The translations under genes were made by a program, and so were the position numbers. From Sphagnum magellanicum (Eukaryota; Streptophyta; Sphagnopsida; Sphagnales; Sphagnaceae), in assembly GCA_021904315.1 (NCBI GenBank), contig CM038907.1:20033223-20097222 (forward strand): DNA of 64,000 nucleotides, in the 5' to 3' direction. The notes beneath the pieces were generated by a model. The model saw nothing but the letters and a program-made list of their open reading frames with translations, searched no databases and had not been told where the DNA came from. This document shows positions 52,020 through 62,815 of this stretch, piece by piece (within the stretch, counting starts at the first letter, position 1; each line of letters begins with the position of its first letter).

Positions 52020-52720
52020 CTTATTATTTACCTACTTAGTATTTACCTAGTTAGGTAGGTAGGCAAGGTGTCACAGATGCCAATATTGGACATGGTCACA
52101 TGATGAATGGAATTCATTCACAGGGATTTCCATGCATAACTTTGTAGTCCACTCATAGTTAACTTGTAGTTCATTCCTAAATAATTTATAATTTATTCCC
52201 AATTTATTCCCAATTCCTTTTAGTCCACTATTAATTAACTTTTAGTTTATTCACACATAATTTTTAATTAAATCTTAGTTAAGTTTTAGTTAACTTATAG
52301 TTCATTTGTAGTTAAGAAGCTTTTAAATAAACTTCTTTAGAAATAAGTAGCTATGTGGGTCGATGGGTAGGTTAAATAGGTAGGTACATTAAATAAATAA
52401 TTGGGCAAGTTTGTGGGTAGGTAAAATAGGTACACAGGTTAAGTAAGTAAAAATGTTTAGGTAGGTAAGTTCAATTAATAGGTAAGTAGGCTTAGGAAGT
52501 AAGTAAGTAAATTTAGGTAGATAAATAGGTAGGTATGTAAGTAGGTTAGGTAGGTAGCTTAGGCTACTTACATACTTACCTACCTATTTAGCTTAATGTA
52601 ACCTAACTTATTAGTAAGGCCTAAGCCTATTAACTAGACAACCTTCTACCTCATCCACTAGCTTACCTACATACCTACCAATTACATATTAACCTACCCT
52701 ACCAACATACCCACCTTCTT
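52020..52720. repeat. Degenerate TAGGTA/TACCTA tetra-pentanucleotide field with an internal inverted repeat
   Basis: Variants of aggta and agtta dominate up to about 52557; the complementary tacct and acttac follow. Around 52522-52596, aaataggtaggtatgtaagtag on the left faces its imperfect complement (ctacttacatacttacctac) across gtagcttaggctac, giving a possible cruciform or hairpin. Related TAGG repeats flank the copia insertion at 45560-45593 and 51729-51762. Confidence 0.75.
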
Positions 52721-55373
52721 AAATTAAATTAGCTTCTAGATAACCAATACTACACATGTAGTCCTAGTTCTAACTATAATCGTTAATTGTAAAATATTAT
52801 AGTCATGTAATATGATTATAGTCATTGATCATAATATGTTATAGTCATGTAATAATAAGCATGAGTAAAATGGCCAACCTACCAAGGGCATGTCCTCCAT
52901 GACTAAAGATAAGACATATTCACAAATGTCCTAGTCATGAATGCTAGATTTTGGTGTGGTGAAATGAAGTTTTGTTATGGGAAAGATTTCAACTTTATTA
53001 CCATATGAGCAAGATGGTTTTCAAACTTTGGTGATGGGATGATGGCAACATGACATTGGACTCATTTTTTTTCAATTAAGTTTCATACATGTTCAAATTG
53101 TTAGTTAATGTAATGGGATTTCTTATGTCTTTTTTGTTTCTACATTGCCTTACTTTTCATACATGGTAAGATACAAAGGTTTATTTTGGTCTCTAAATAT
53201 CTATGAATATTTTGTTGAGCGTTTAATAATTCATGTTGCTTGTGTAAGGAACAGGTTGTAGGATTGGAGGTGTTGACAAAAAATAACTTGACTCATCTTT
53301 ATGGAACATTAAGTTCATGCACCTTGGTTTCATGAGTAAGATAAGGGATGGAATTAGGTGATGGTTTTATTGCTTGTAAAGGAATGGGTGACAAAGCAAG
53401 GTCCACAACATGGTTTTCCTAGTTCTTCATGACTCAATATGATGATTCACATTGGACAAAATACTTTTGGGTCACTAGAGATTTCATAAATGAATTGTAA
53501 AGCCAAAGGGGTCATTTGCTCATGATTATTTCTCCTACAAGTCTAAAGTTCATTCCATGTAGTCACAAGCAAAATTGCCGATCATAAAAGGTGTGAATAA
53601 ACCCATTAAGATGTCATTTTCAATTCATTTCAAATCTTTTTAAGAAATTAAACAACAAAAAACATTGATTAGTACTCTTTAAAATGCTTTGGACTATTTC
53701 GTACTCATTAGATTCATTTCAAAAATTTCCAAGTTTTCCCATAATACATCACAAAATATTGTTGTAAAAGTTCATCCAAAAATTTCAACAGCAACTTACA
53801 TAACCATTTATCACAATTGAAATTAAGTAAGTTAGTTTTTTCCTAGAATGGTTATAAATACCTAGTTTGAACCCCTCAAGCATAATAAAAATTTTGTGGA
53901 GGAAAGAACATTGTAGAGAATTTTGTTGAAATTCTTTTTAAATGTTTTCAAGAGCTATTATTCAAAATAAATTTGCACAAATATGCTTCTTACCTAATGT
54001 TGTAATGTGCTATTGCATACTCCATAAGTATTTACATAATTCTTGATGGCAAGTACCTAGACATTGATAATTTCATGGTGCAATTGGAATTGGAAAACCT
54101 TGCAAAACCTATTCAACTTGATCTAACAATATTGAATGAGTAATGGATACTAGTTGATCACATTAATTAATGAAATAAACACGGAAGCTTAATCGTAGGG
54201 CAATGAGGTTTTTAGAACTAGTTAATGTACAATTCATGAAGAGTATTAGTACAGAGATGAAAGTCATGTCAACTTTTGATCTTTTAGTTTTTTTTATTAT
54301 TATATTGAAGTTTGAAATCAAATGGAGTTGTTTGAACCATGGCCACATTGGAAAAATTGTTTGTGAACATGATTGACGATTGAGTTTAGCTAGTTGGTGC
54401 TTATTTGTGTACATTATGTACGGTGGAATGGTGTCACCCTCGCCCATTATGTTGGGTAAGGAGCCAAGCAATCTTGTTAGGGTGCCATTGATGACACCTC
54501 ACCAAACATAATGGGTAGGGGTGAGACAATCTCAATACATTAAGGTCTAGGGTACAGTGGCAAACTCAACATTGATTTTGAAAATCCATGTTTAACAAAG
54601 ATTTTGGTCATTGTTATGAATGTATGATCATCATTAAAAGATCATGCCTTGTAACATGGTCAAGAAAATAACATAATTTCCCACCCTGGCCCTTTATGTA
54701 AAGCTTGAGCTTATCCAAATTATTGTTTGAAAACAAGCTGAACATAAACCATGGTACTTACCATGGTTAGAAGCAAGGCCAAATTCCTTCATACAAAGCC
54801 AAATTGAAAGACCCCATGCTTGTTGTAGATAACTAATTTAGTTTAATTCCCATGTGCACAACAAGGCTATAGCTATATCATGCTTAGTTTATAACTTTTA
54901 GTAGCATATTTCAATGGAGGCAATATTGTAGTTTTTGAAAAAAGTGCAAGTTGCAAGAGATTTACATTTTTTTAAAGACATGTTTTTCCAAAGGAAAGGG
55001 AAAAATCTAATCTAATAGAATATTTGGGAATATTTCATTTGTTGACATAGAATCCTCAAATTTTGTCAAATGTATTCATACAAAAGAACTTCACACATAA
55101 CCAAATTGGCCACATGAATGAATTTTATGCATTCATTGGTAGCATTGGAAAAAAGGAGCAATTTGTGGCAATTTGAAGTAGGCTACCAAGAAGCTATGAC
55201 AAGGTAGGCCAAGGTGTAAAACATGGTACCTTAAGGAGCAAGCCATCATATGAAATGACTATGGGTGGGAACTATATGGACAAAATGGACCTTAGGTTGC
55301 TTAACACCTAAGATAGAATGGACCCTAATGTGCAAGTGGATAAAATACAAGCATGGATTTTTCTACTTCTTAG

Positions 55374-55590
55374 GTGAATATTCTAAATATCTTACTTTAT
55401 ATAACTTACCTATGCCATACCCTTTGTACCTACATACACCCTAGCCAACTTACCTATGCCTTTTTTTTATACCTTAGCCTTACATATAAGCTACACTACT
55501 TAAATACCCTACCTTACCCTAATTTACCTATACCCTACCTTAAATACCCTAAATTACATACCATATGTATACCTTACTTTATCCTATGGC
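55374..55590. repeat. Degenerate TACCCTA/TACCTA repeat patch
   Basis: Irregular repeats such as taccctaccttaccctaa and cttacctatgcc over about 200 bp. The plus strand is open for 107 codons here, but the composition is that of the repeat. Confidence 0.6.
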
Positions 55591-57660
55591 TACTAGCATC
55601 CCATGAAAACTATTGGTACCTCTATAATAGCCTTCCTGATTGGAGACTTGCGCTTTCATTGGACCTTTGTGTTGTTTGGAACATTTTGGTCATTTAGGTC
55701 TAACTTCTCTAAGTCATCATCTTTTTTGGTGCTCTCCTCTTGTACACCCACCATAGTACTTTGAACTATGGCACTTGCTTGTAGTTGGCATGTGGAGTCA
55801 CCTAAAGCCTAGACACATATTGTCATCATGACTAGATGGGGTTGGGTGAATTGTTGCCTCTCAAATAAAACCTCTACCATGAACAAGATATTCCCAACAT
55901 TACTTTTTGTTCAAAATTAATTTAGGGCAATGGATGAATACTTGTTTGCTTTTGGTTGCCATCAACCAGGGGTTGATGTCGGGCATTTGTAACTTTGGAA
56001 ATTGACTAAAAATGGTCCATGGTTTTCCTTCCATCCTAGACATATGAAAGTGTTAAGGGGGTAGGATGAGTATGTGATTTTGGATGAACAAGGCAGTTAG
56101 GATAATGACTAATCAAGGAACTTTGTTAATTTGAATTTTGACTTCCTGTTGTTTAAATCATGATGATGGGACTTGGGATGGTTCAAAAGGGGAGAATTTT
56201 GGATAATAAGAGAAAAAGAAGAAGATGGGACAGGGACTTTTAAAGAAAAGTAGGAGCTAGAGGTATTTGAAATAGAAAACCATAGACTTTGTTTTGATAT
56301 AACATAGATTTTAAATGTTGTTTTGGATTTTTTTCAACAAAACATGGGATCATGTTGTAATTTGGATTCATGTTTTTAGTAATATAAAAAAGCACAAACT
56401 TCTATAGTGAATTCTATGTTATTCTTTTGTGTGAATTTTCTATAGTGTTAGATTGTGATGAAATGAATTGTAATATTGTTTTTAGAGTTTTGTACAATGT
56501 ATTATGAAGTGCAAATTCTAGTTATATGTAATAACCATGAATCTGATGTTGGAATGAATTGTAATGCTAAGTTTGTTAAGACTTAAGACAAAAATAGTGA
56601 ACATATGCATGTGAAATGTAAATTTGTTGTCATAGTAGTGTGAAATATTCTATAGGAATTCAAATTTCACTTCTACCATTTGGCGACCATCTTGAGGGGA
56701 ATTTTTGTTTCTATTCTTTCTTTTAGTAATGGGAAGGTTTTCTACAAATTTTGTTATATATTGTAGATGAGAATGTCTAGAAAAAGTAGTGGTTTTTTTT
56801 TTTTTTTTTTTCAATTCAAAAATTTAAGGGGTATGTTAGAAAATATAAAAGGTTTACACGGTTGATGTTGTAAGGCTTGCAAAGTGATCTATAAACTTTG
56901 AAGACAAAGAATTGTGAAACAAGATGAATGGGATGGCGACCCGAAGTTTACAATGACGATTGGACTTGGAGGCAAATCAACAAGTTATTGAAAGTTAGAT
57001 AGAAGATAATCTTGAAAATGGAGAGGAGTATGCATGGCTTACAAAACCCCATATCAAAATCTAATGTTGGATAGACGAATGTTGAAAACAAAGGAAAGGC
57101 CTATGGGGCATAGGTCATTTCTACCACAAGAAGTGGTACGGTGGGACGTATGGACTAAGGATCTTTATAAAAGGCACAGTTCAAGATGATAATCTCCATG
57201 AAGAAAGATGAAGTTGACTATTCATCCGAATGAGCGGATGTAGTATACTTCTCAATCGTAATATTTGGTTTAGAGTTGTAGAGATCAAAATGGAGCAAGG
57301 ATTTTTGTAGTACTTGATCAATTACAGGAAATCTCAAGTCCAGAGTTAGTGACTAACCGAGGGAGGGATGTTATAGGAGGTATACAACCCAAGTTCGTGT
57401 ATCAGTTTGCATCTCTAGATTACTATGAACCAGTGGAACACTGGGAGGTGGATGAAAACACTAATGTTGATGTGTTTGAGGAGACTAAGGAAAATTACTC
57501 AAAATCATTTGAATATACAAAGGCATAGGTGAATGCATTGGATGAAGTATCACAATCATACTCACATCAAGGGAATCCAGAGTTGGATCAAATAAGGCAC
57601 ATAACTGAAACATGAAATCATGAATTTGTGGATTTAGAGATGATTAGGTTACTTTCAAAG

Positions 57661-59220
57661 GTCTATGCATTATGTGAGGAAGAAGGACATGTAATCATGG
57701 ATTGTTCTTTTGTGCCTTTCCACATCATAGCAGGTATTGCTAAGCATGTGGAGTTATAAAATGTGGCAAAAACATTAATGGATCAACCATAGGAATAGGA
57801 ATCAGGAATTCCTATAGTTTAGAACATATTTAGAAGCATGGAGTTGGGAAGTTAATTGGCACCACAAAATCGACAGATTTGTTCATATATTTAGACCATG
57901 AATATAAAATTAGAAGGGTATTCACATCCACATATTGCACCACAGTGGATACCAATGGGTAATTGCAGAATGGAACATCATCAATCTTGCAACAACAAAA
58001 CTCCACCAATAATGTCAAAAGCAACAACTGTTGAAACCCAAAAACAACATGTTGGACTAGGAATTACTCAATCACTTAATGCAGATATAACAACCACGTG
58101 AGTGAAAATAGTTGTTACGCTTAACATAGATTTTGTCAGAAAGGGAATATTAATTGGATCTGTAGCAAAATTGGGTAGCGGATCAGGTGGGGTATCGACA
58201 ATACGAAATTTGAGTCAAAGTTCAGCACTACCAATGACTATTATTGAAGTTGTTAGCATACTTCAAATGGTGTTTACTACTTTGATAATGACTACTCATG
58301 TGAACATGACTGCATATCAACCACTAATGAACTCAATGGCTACTAGAAGGTATAGAAGTGCAGATGCCATGCATCCAAGAAGAGGATACCAAGAACCAAT
58401 TCTTATAATTGTACCAATTCTTAATCATAGAGATGGCCATTATGTTAGGCAAAACATGGTGGTTCTTAAGTATCCTAATTTCGAAAAAGATGTTGATCCA
58501 AATGTTCATGTCAGCATGTTCAATTTTGTAGTAAAAATAAATGCAAAGACTTTCAAAAAGTATATCATCAATGTGTTTAGCTATGTGTTAAGAAATATGA
58601 CATCAGAGTGGTGCCATAATTACATGTCAAAATTTCCTAATTATACTTTTTCAAAGCTTACATAGGCATTTTTACAAACATCATCGGTGAACTTAGAATG
58701 ATGAGCAAATATACATGGAGTTGAAAAACATGAAGCATGAGGATATTGAGAAGGTGGAGGTTTACTATGAGCGGATTTAAAAATTGGCTGATGGTTTACA
58801 AGTATCAACCACATCTTTTAGAGTGGGTTTGCAATCATACTTCAAAATTACGACTATAGGGATGAAGCAATCAACATTACAACATAAGGAGGCAATAATG
58901 TTGTGTGAAGAAAGTACGATTACTACAGAAGCAAGGAGTGCACTATTAGTATTACAAAGTATCAAACAGGCAGTACCAGCAAAAACACAAAGTAATATAG
59001 GGAACACTGACAAACATTGCACAAATTGTGGGATGAGAAATCACAATGTGGAGACATGTAGAAATAACAAAGAACAGACCATGGTGGCAACCACAGAGGT
59101 GGCACAACCAAGTCAAAAAACATAAAAGACTTCTTCATATGCATGTCACATTTGTGGTTTGAATGGACACAAAATGACAGATTGTCCAAAGTTTGTTAAG
59201 ATGCAAAAAATGTTTCATGG
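57661..59220 (+). pseudogene. Gypsy gag remnant with zinc knuckles
   Basis: The capsid-like part reads PNVHVSMFNFVVKINAKTF...YIINVFSYVLRNMTSEWCHNYMSKFP (58498-58660). Two intact CCHC knuckles follow: CTNCGMRNHNVETC (59018-59059) and CHICGLNGHKMTDC (59144-59185). A third knuckle-like segment, CEEEGHVIMDC (57673-57705), lies upstream of the capsid part and has Tyr where the first Cys would be. Stops are frequent, mostly where Gln codons would be. Confidence 0.8.
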
Positions 59221-59679
59221 GAAATCTATGTAAGTAGTAGAGGTTCAACTTGTTGCTGAGACACAGACAATCATTGCGGATGTAAATGTGGTGGATGTTA
59301 ATGTCACCACAAGAAGTAAAGTAATTAAAGAACATGTGTTCAAGGATAAAGGGCTAAGAAAAGCAAAAAATGTTGTTGATTAGGAGAAAGAAAAACAGTT
59401 GAAACAATTAATGGTGGAGACAATTCAATATATTTAAAAAACACAAACCTAGACAGAAGGGCCATCCACATCCATGGAACATGGAACACAACCTAACCAG
59501 GTATGCCAAATATTACTCCTATGGACACACAGAAAATAGTGAATTCACAAGCGAAACTGATCACAGTAGAAGAGATTTTTCTAGACATTAGTAAGCAAAT
59601 GTTAGAAACAAGTTATATTTTGAACTTAAGACAATTGCTTAAAATAGCTCCTAAGTTAAAGAGATATTTTTAATAGAAG

Positions 59680-60190
59680 TTGAAACTAAAGAAAACTCAG
59701 AATGTAAATAAAGTAACCATAGATAAACAAGTTGGTTCTTCAGTACCAAAAGTAGGGGTAGCTATTGTAGCAATAGAAAATCATATGGCAATTATCCAAG
59801 TACAGATTGGGAAGGATACAATAGAAGATGTGTTGATGGATGGAGGTTTTGGAGTTAATATTATCACAAAATAGTTGAGATTGAGGTTGGGGCTTCCAAA
59901 GCCTAAACATGCACCATATAATCTGAAGATGGTAGATCAAATAACCATAAAACCAGTGGGCTTGATAATAGATATGAAAATATATGTTCATGGCATTCCT
60001 TACATAACTACGTTTATTATACTTCATAATAGTGTGGTAGATTCTAGTTATGCCATGTTGTTGGGGAGACCATGGTTGAAAGATGTTAAAGTGGCACATG
60101 ATTGGGGAAGTAACATTGTTACCATACAAGGGAATGGGACAGTCAGGACAATTACAATTACCAAACATTTGGAAGGTGAAGTCAGAAGAC
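59680..60190 (+). pseudogene. Gypsy aspartic protease remnant
   Basis: VLMDGGFGVNII (59829-59865) carries the active-site Asp in a D-G-G form. It is followed by a stop at 59872, then by AMLLGRPWLKDVKVAHDWGSN and ITIQGNG-like VTIQGNGTVRTI, typical of plant gypsy elements. Confidence 0.8.
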
Positions 60191-60639
60191 CAAAAATGTT
60201 GTTGTGCTACGATTATCAGAATGGTATCATAGATGAAGAAGAAAATATTATGTTTGCTACATAACCAAAATTGTTCTCCATAGGAACAATCAGTTTACTT
60301 GAGACAATTCAATCTATGAAAGCCACAAATGTGGGGATCATGGATATAGATGTGAAGACTAGTATTTCATAATAGGGATCTAAAGTACAGAGCATAGAGA
60401 AAAAAATACCTGGCAACAGATATGAACCAAAAGTAGTTATGGAGGATAAGGTGTAACCAATGATATACTATAGACATTAACCAAGGAGTGTTATAGTGGA
60501 TGAAATTCCAACAAACATCAAAGCATAGGGATTGTGGATAACTAGATGGATGTTAATTAAAGATTAACAATTGATGAAGCTCAATTTGGGAACTAATGCA
60601 GAACCACATGTAGTGAAGATTAATGCATAGCTGGAAACA

Positions 60640-61160
60640 GGCAAGGTGCTGGAAGCGGAGCATTTGCTGAAGGAATTCAAAGATGTTTTTGCATGGACAT
60701 AGAAATATTTGAAAGGGATTCCACCAAAGCTAGTGTAACACAAAATTGAGTGGGACATTACTATACCGTCGGCACATCAAACAAGTACAAATTAAATCCA
60801 AATTATGCTACAGTGGCCAAAGAAGATATAGATAAGTTGTTAACAACTAAATTCGTTGAATCTATAGAGGAAGCTACATGGTTATCACCCATAGTAGTAG
60901 TACCCAAGAAAAATGGCAAGCTAGGAATTTATATAGATTTCAAAAAATTAAATGCAGCCACAAAGAAGGATCCATACCCATTAGCTTTCACAAATGAAGT
61001 GTTGAACACAATAACAAGGTATGAGGCATATTCCTTCTTAGATGGATATTCAAGATATCATCAAATATTTATAGCTCTAGAGGACCGATACAAGATTGCA
61101 TTTGTTACAAACTGGGGGTTTTTATATGGAAGGTGAAGCCGTTTGGAATTTAATGTTCAT
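60640..61160 (+). pseudogene. Gypsy reverse transcriptase N-terminal part; catalytic core deleted
   Basis: FKDVFAWT leads in, with stops at 60700 and 60736 and a frameshift near 60780. Then come KYKLNPNYATVAKEDIDKLL, WLSPIVVVPKKNGKLGIYIDF, DPYPLAFTNEVL and YSFLDGYSRYHQIFIALED (60780-61100). After WKVKPFGI (about 61137) the sequence jumps almost directly to RNase H; the YxDD catalytic loop, thumb and connection are missing. Confidence 0.85.
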
Positions 61161-61199
61161 ACATATGTGTCCTTGTTAAATGTGGGGGCTATGTTGTCT

Positions 61200-61610
61200 T
61201 AGAACATAACAAGGAATAGTGATCAACCAATAGTGTATGTTTTTAGGTTTCTGAACAAATGAAAACATAAAAGAAATAGAGGTTTTAACAATGGTTTTTT
61301 CTTTACACAAGTTTAAACATTATTTGTTAGGCAATGAGTTTGTCTTTTATGTAAATCATATGGCATTGGTCTATTTGGTCAACAAACCACAGGTTTTAGG
61401 GATAATAGCTAGATGGTTGTTATTGTTCTTCGAATATGATTTCATAGTAATGTGTAAACCAGGGAAAACTCATGTAGTTGTAGATGCATTATCAAGATTA
61501 CTAGATAGTATAGAAACCACAAATGTGCTTGATCAAACCACAAATGCAAGTTTGTTTTATACAAGGCTTGAATGGTTGAATGAAATAAAAGAATTTTTGA
61601 AAACATGACA
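61200..61610 (+). pseudogene. Gypsy RNase H C-terminal part
   Basis: SDQPIVYVFRFLNK precedes a stop. Then the open stretch 61291-61608 reads VFSLHKFKHYLLGNEFVFYVNHMALVYLVNKP, ARWLLLFFEYDF and GKTHVVVDALSRL, the hallmark end of gypsy RNase H. Confidence 0.85.
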
Positions 61611-61729
61611 GATTGAAAGCACTTTATAAGTGCTTAGTTAAAAAAGCAAAGTCTTTTACACTTAAGAATGGTGAATTATTTATAATGGGCCAAGATAACG
61701 GACTACGATGATGTTTGACAATAATAAAA

Positions 61730-62815
61730 GCAGAAATGGTGATGAAAGATCTGCATGAAGGACCTTTAGGAGGGCATTTTGCAACAAAATAATGTAGAGG
61801 AAGATATTGGATGTTGGATATTGGTGGCCAACTATGTGCAGGGATGTGCATCATTACTACAAATCTTGTGATGCATGTTAAAAATCAAGAGGATTGGTAA
61901 CTCAAAGTCTTACAAAACTAGTCATAAGTCTTCTAGAAGAATCATTTATGAAATGGAGACTTGATTTTGTGGGGCCAAGTAATCCAACAAGGAAATATAT
62001 AGGGAACAAATATTGCCATAGACTACGCTACTAAATGGGTGAAAGCAAGAGAATTGAGAACTAATACTACAACAGTCATAGCAAAATTTCAATATGAGTG
62101 CATATTAACCAAGGTTGGATGTCCTTTGATTATAATCACAAATCAGGGAGTTCATTTTATTAATGATGCCATCAAGTATTTGACAAATCATTTTCAAATG
62201 AAACATGTGGGTTTTACAACTTATTATCCTTAGGGGAATGGGTGGGTTGAGTTTACTAACAAGGTGTTTAGGACACTATTGACTAAGTTAGTTAGTGAAA
62301 ATAGAACAAATTGGGATGAACATTTGTTTATAGTGTTATTTTCATACATAATTGCATACAAAGTAACAACATGGTATACATCATATCAATTAGTGTATGG
62401 ATTACATCCATAAATGCCCACAGAATACATCGTTCTAGTTGTTGGTGGAGATGAGAGAGACAATACTCTAATGACAGTTTTAACTAACAAAATTACAAAG
62501 CTTGAGAAGTTGCAAGAAGCTAGAATGTAGGTTGCAAAAACTGCAAAAATTCAACAATGGAATAAAACATTATGGAATCAACAAAAAATTCCAGAAAAAT
62601 AATTTAGTTTTGGTGATTATGCTTTGTGGTTTCCAAAGGGCAATAAATCACACTTAGGGAAGTTTACTAAAGTATGGTTTGGACCGTATAGAATACAATA
62701 TGTGTTACCAAATAACACTATATTATTTGTGATTATTGAAAAGTTTGAAACTAACCCTGTGTTGATCAATGTGAACAAGCTCAAACCTTATAAATACATG
62801 GAATCTAAAGGTTAG
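61730..62815 (+). pseudogene. Gypsy integrase remnant
   Basis: The N-terminal part shows EGPLGGHFATK then frameshifts through the HHCC finger. The core in one frame from about 62009: IAIDYATKWVKA (first Asp), IITNQGVHFIND (second catalytic Asp changed to Asn at 62141), GNGWVEFTNK (Glu kept). C-terminal part: GDYALWFPKGNKSHLGKFTKVWFGPYRIQYV and LINVNKLKPYKYME. In-frame stops at 62231, 62411, 62528 and 62600. Confidence 0.88.

Larger units (their letters stand above)
51726..56678. other. AT-rich DNA between copia and gypsy elements
   Basis: No gene recognised. It holds (TA)n near 51909-51926, the TAGGTA field listed separately, and a pyrimidine-rich patch near 55.4-55.6 kb. If the gypsy primer-binding site at about 56679 is real, its 5' LTR should end at about 56678, but no matching 3' LTR could be aligned by eye. 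Confidence 0.5.
56679..62815 (+). mobile_element. Heavily decayed Ty3/gypsy retrotransposon
   Basis: Domains occur in the gypsy order gag, protease, RT, RNase H, integrase on the plus strand, broken by many stops and several frameshifts. A PBS-like catttggcgaccatcttgagggg at 56678-56700 resembles plant gypsy primer sites (tttggcgcc...gggga) and is the likely left internal boundary. The integrase frame ends LINVNKLKPYKYME at about 62806. No chromodomain is recognised. LTR boundaries were not established; the 3' LTR may run out of the window. Confidence 0.8.

Noticed and set aside
55374-55697. 107-codon plus-strand frame rich in Tyr and Leu
   Set aside because: The frame follows the degenerate TACCTA/TACCCTA repeat and has no domain.
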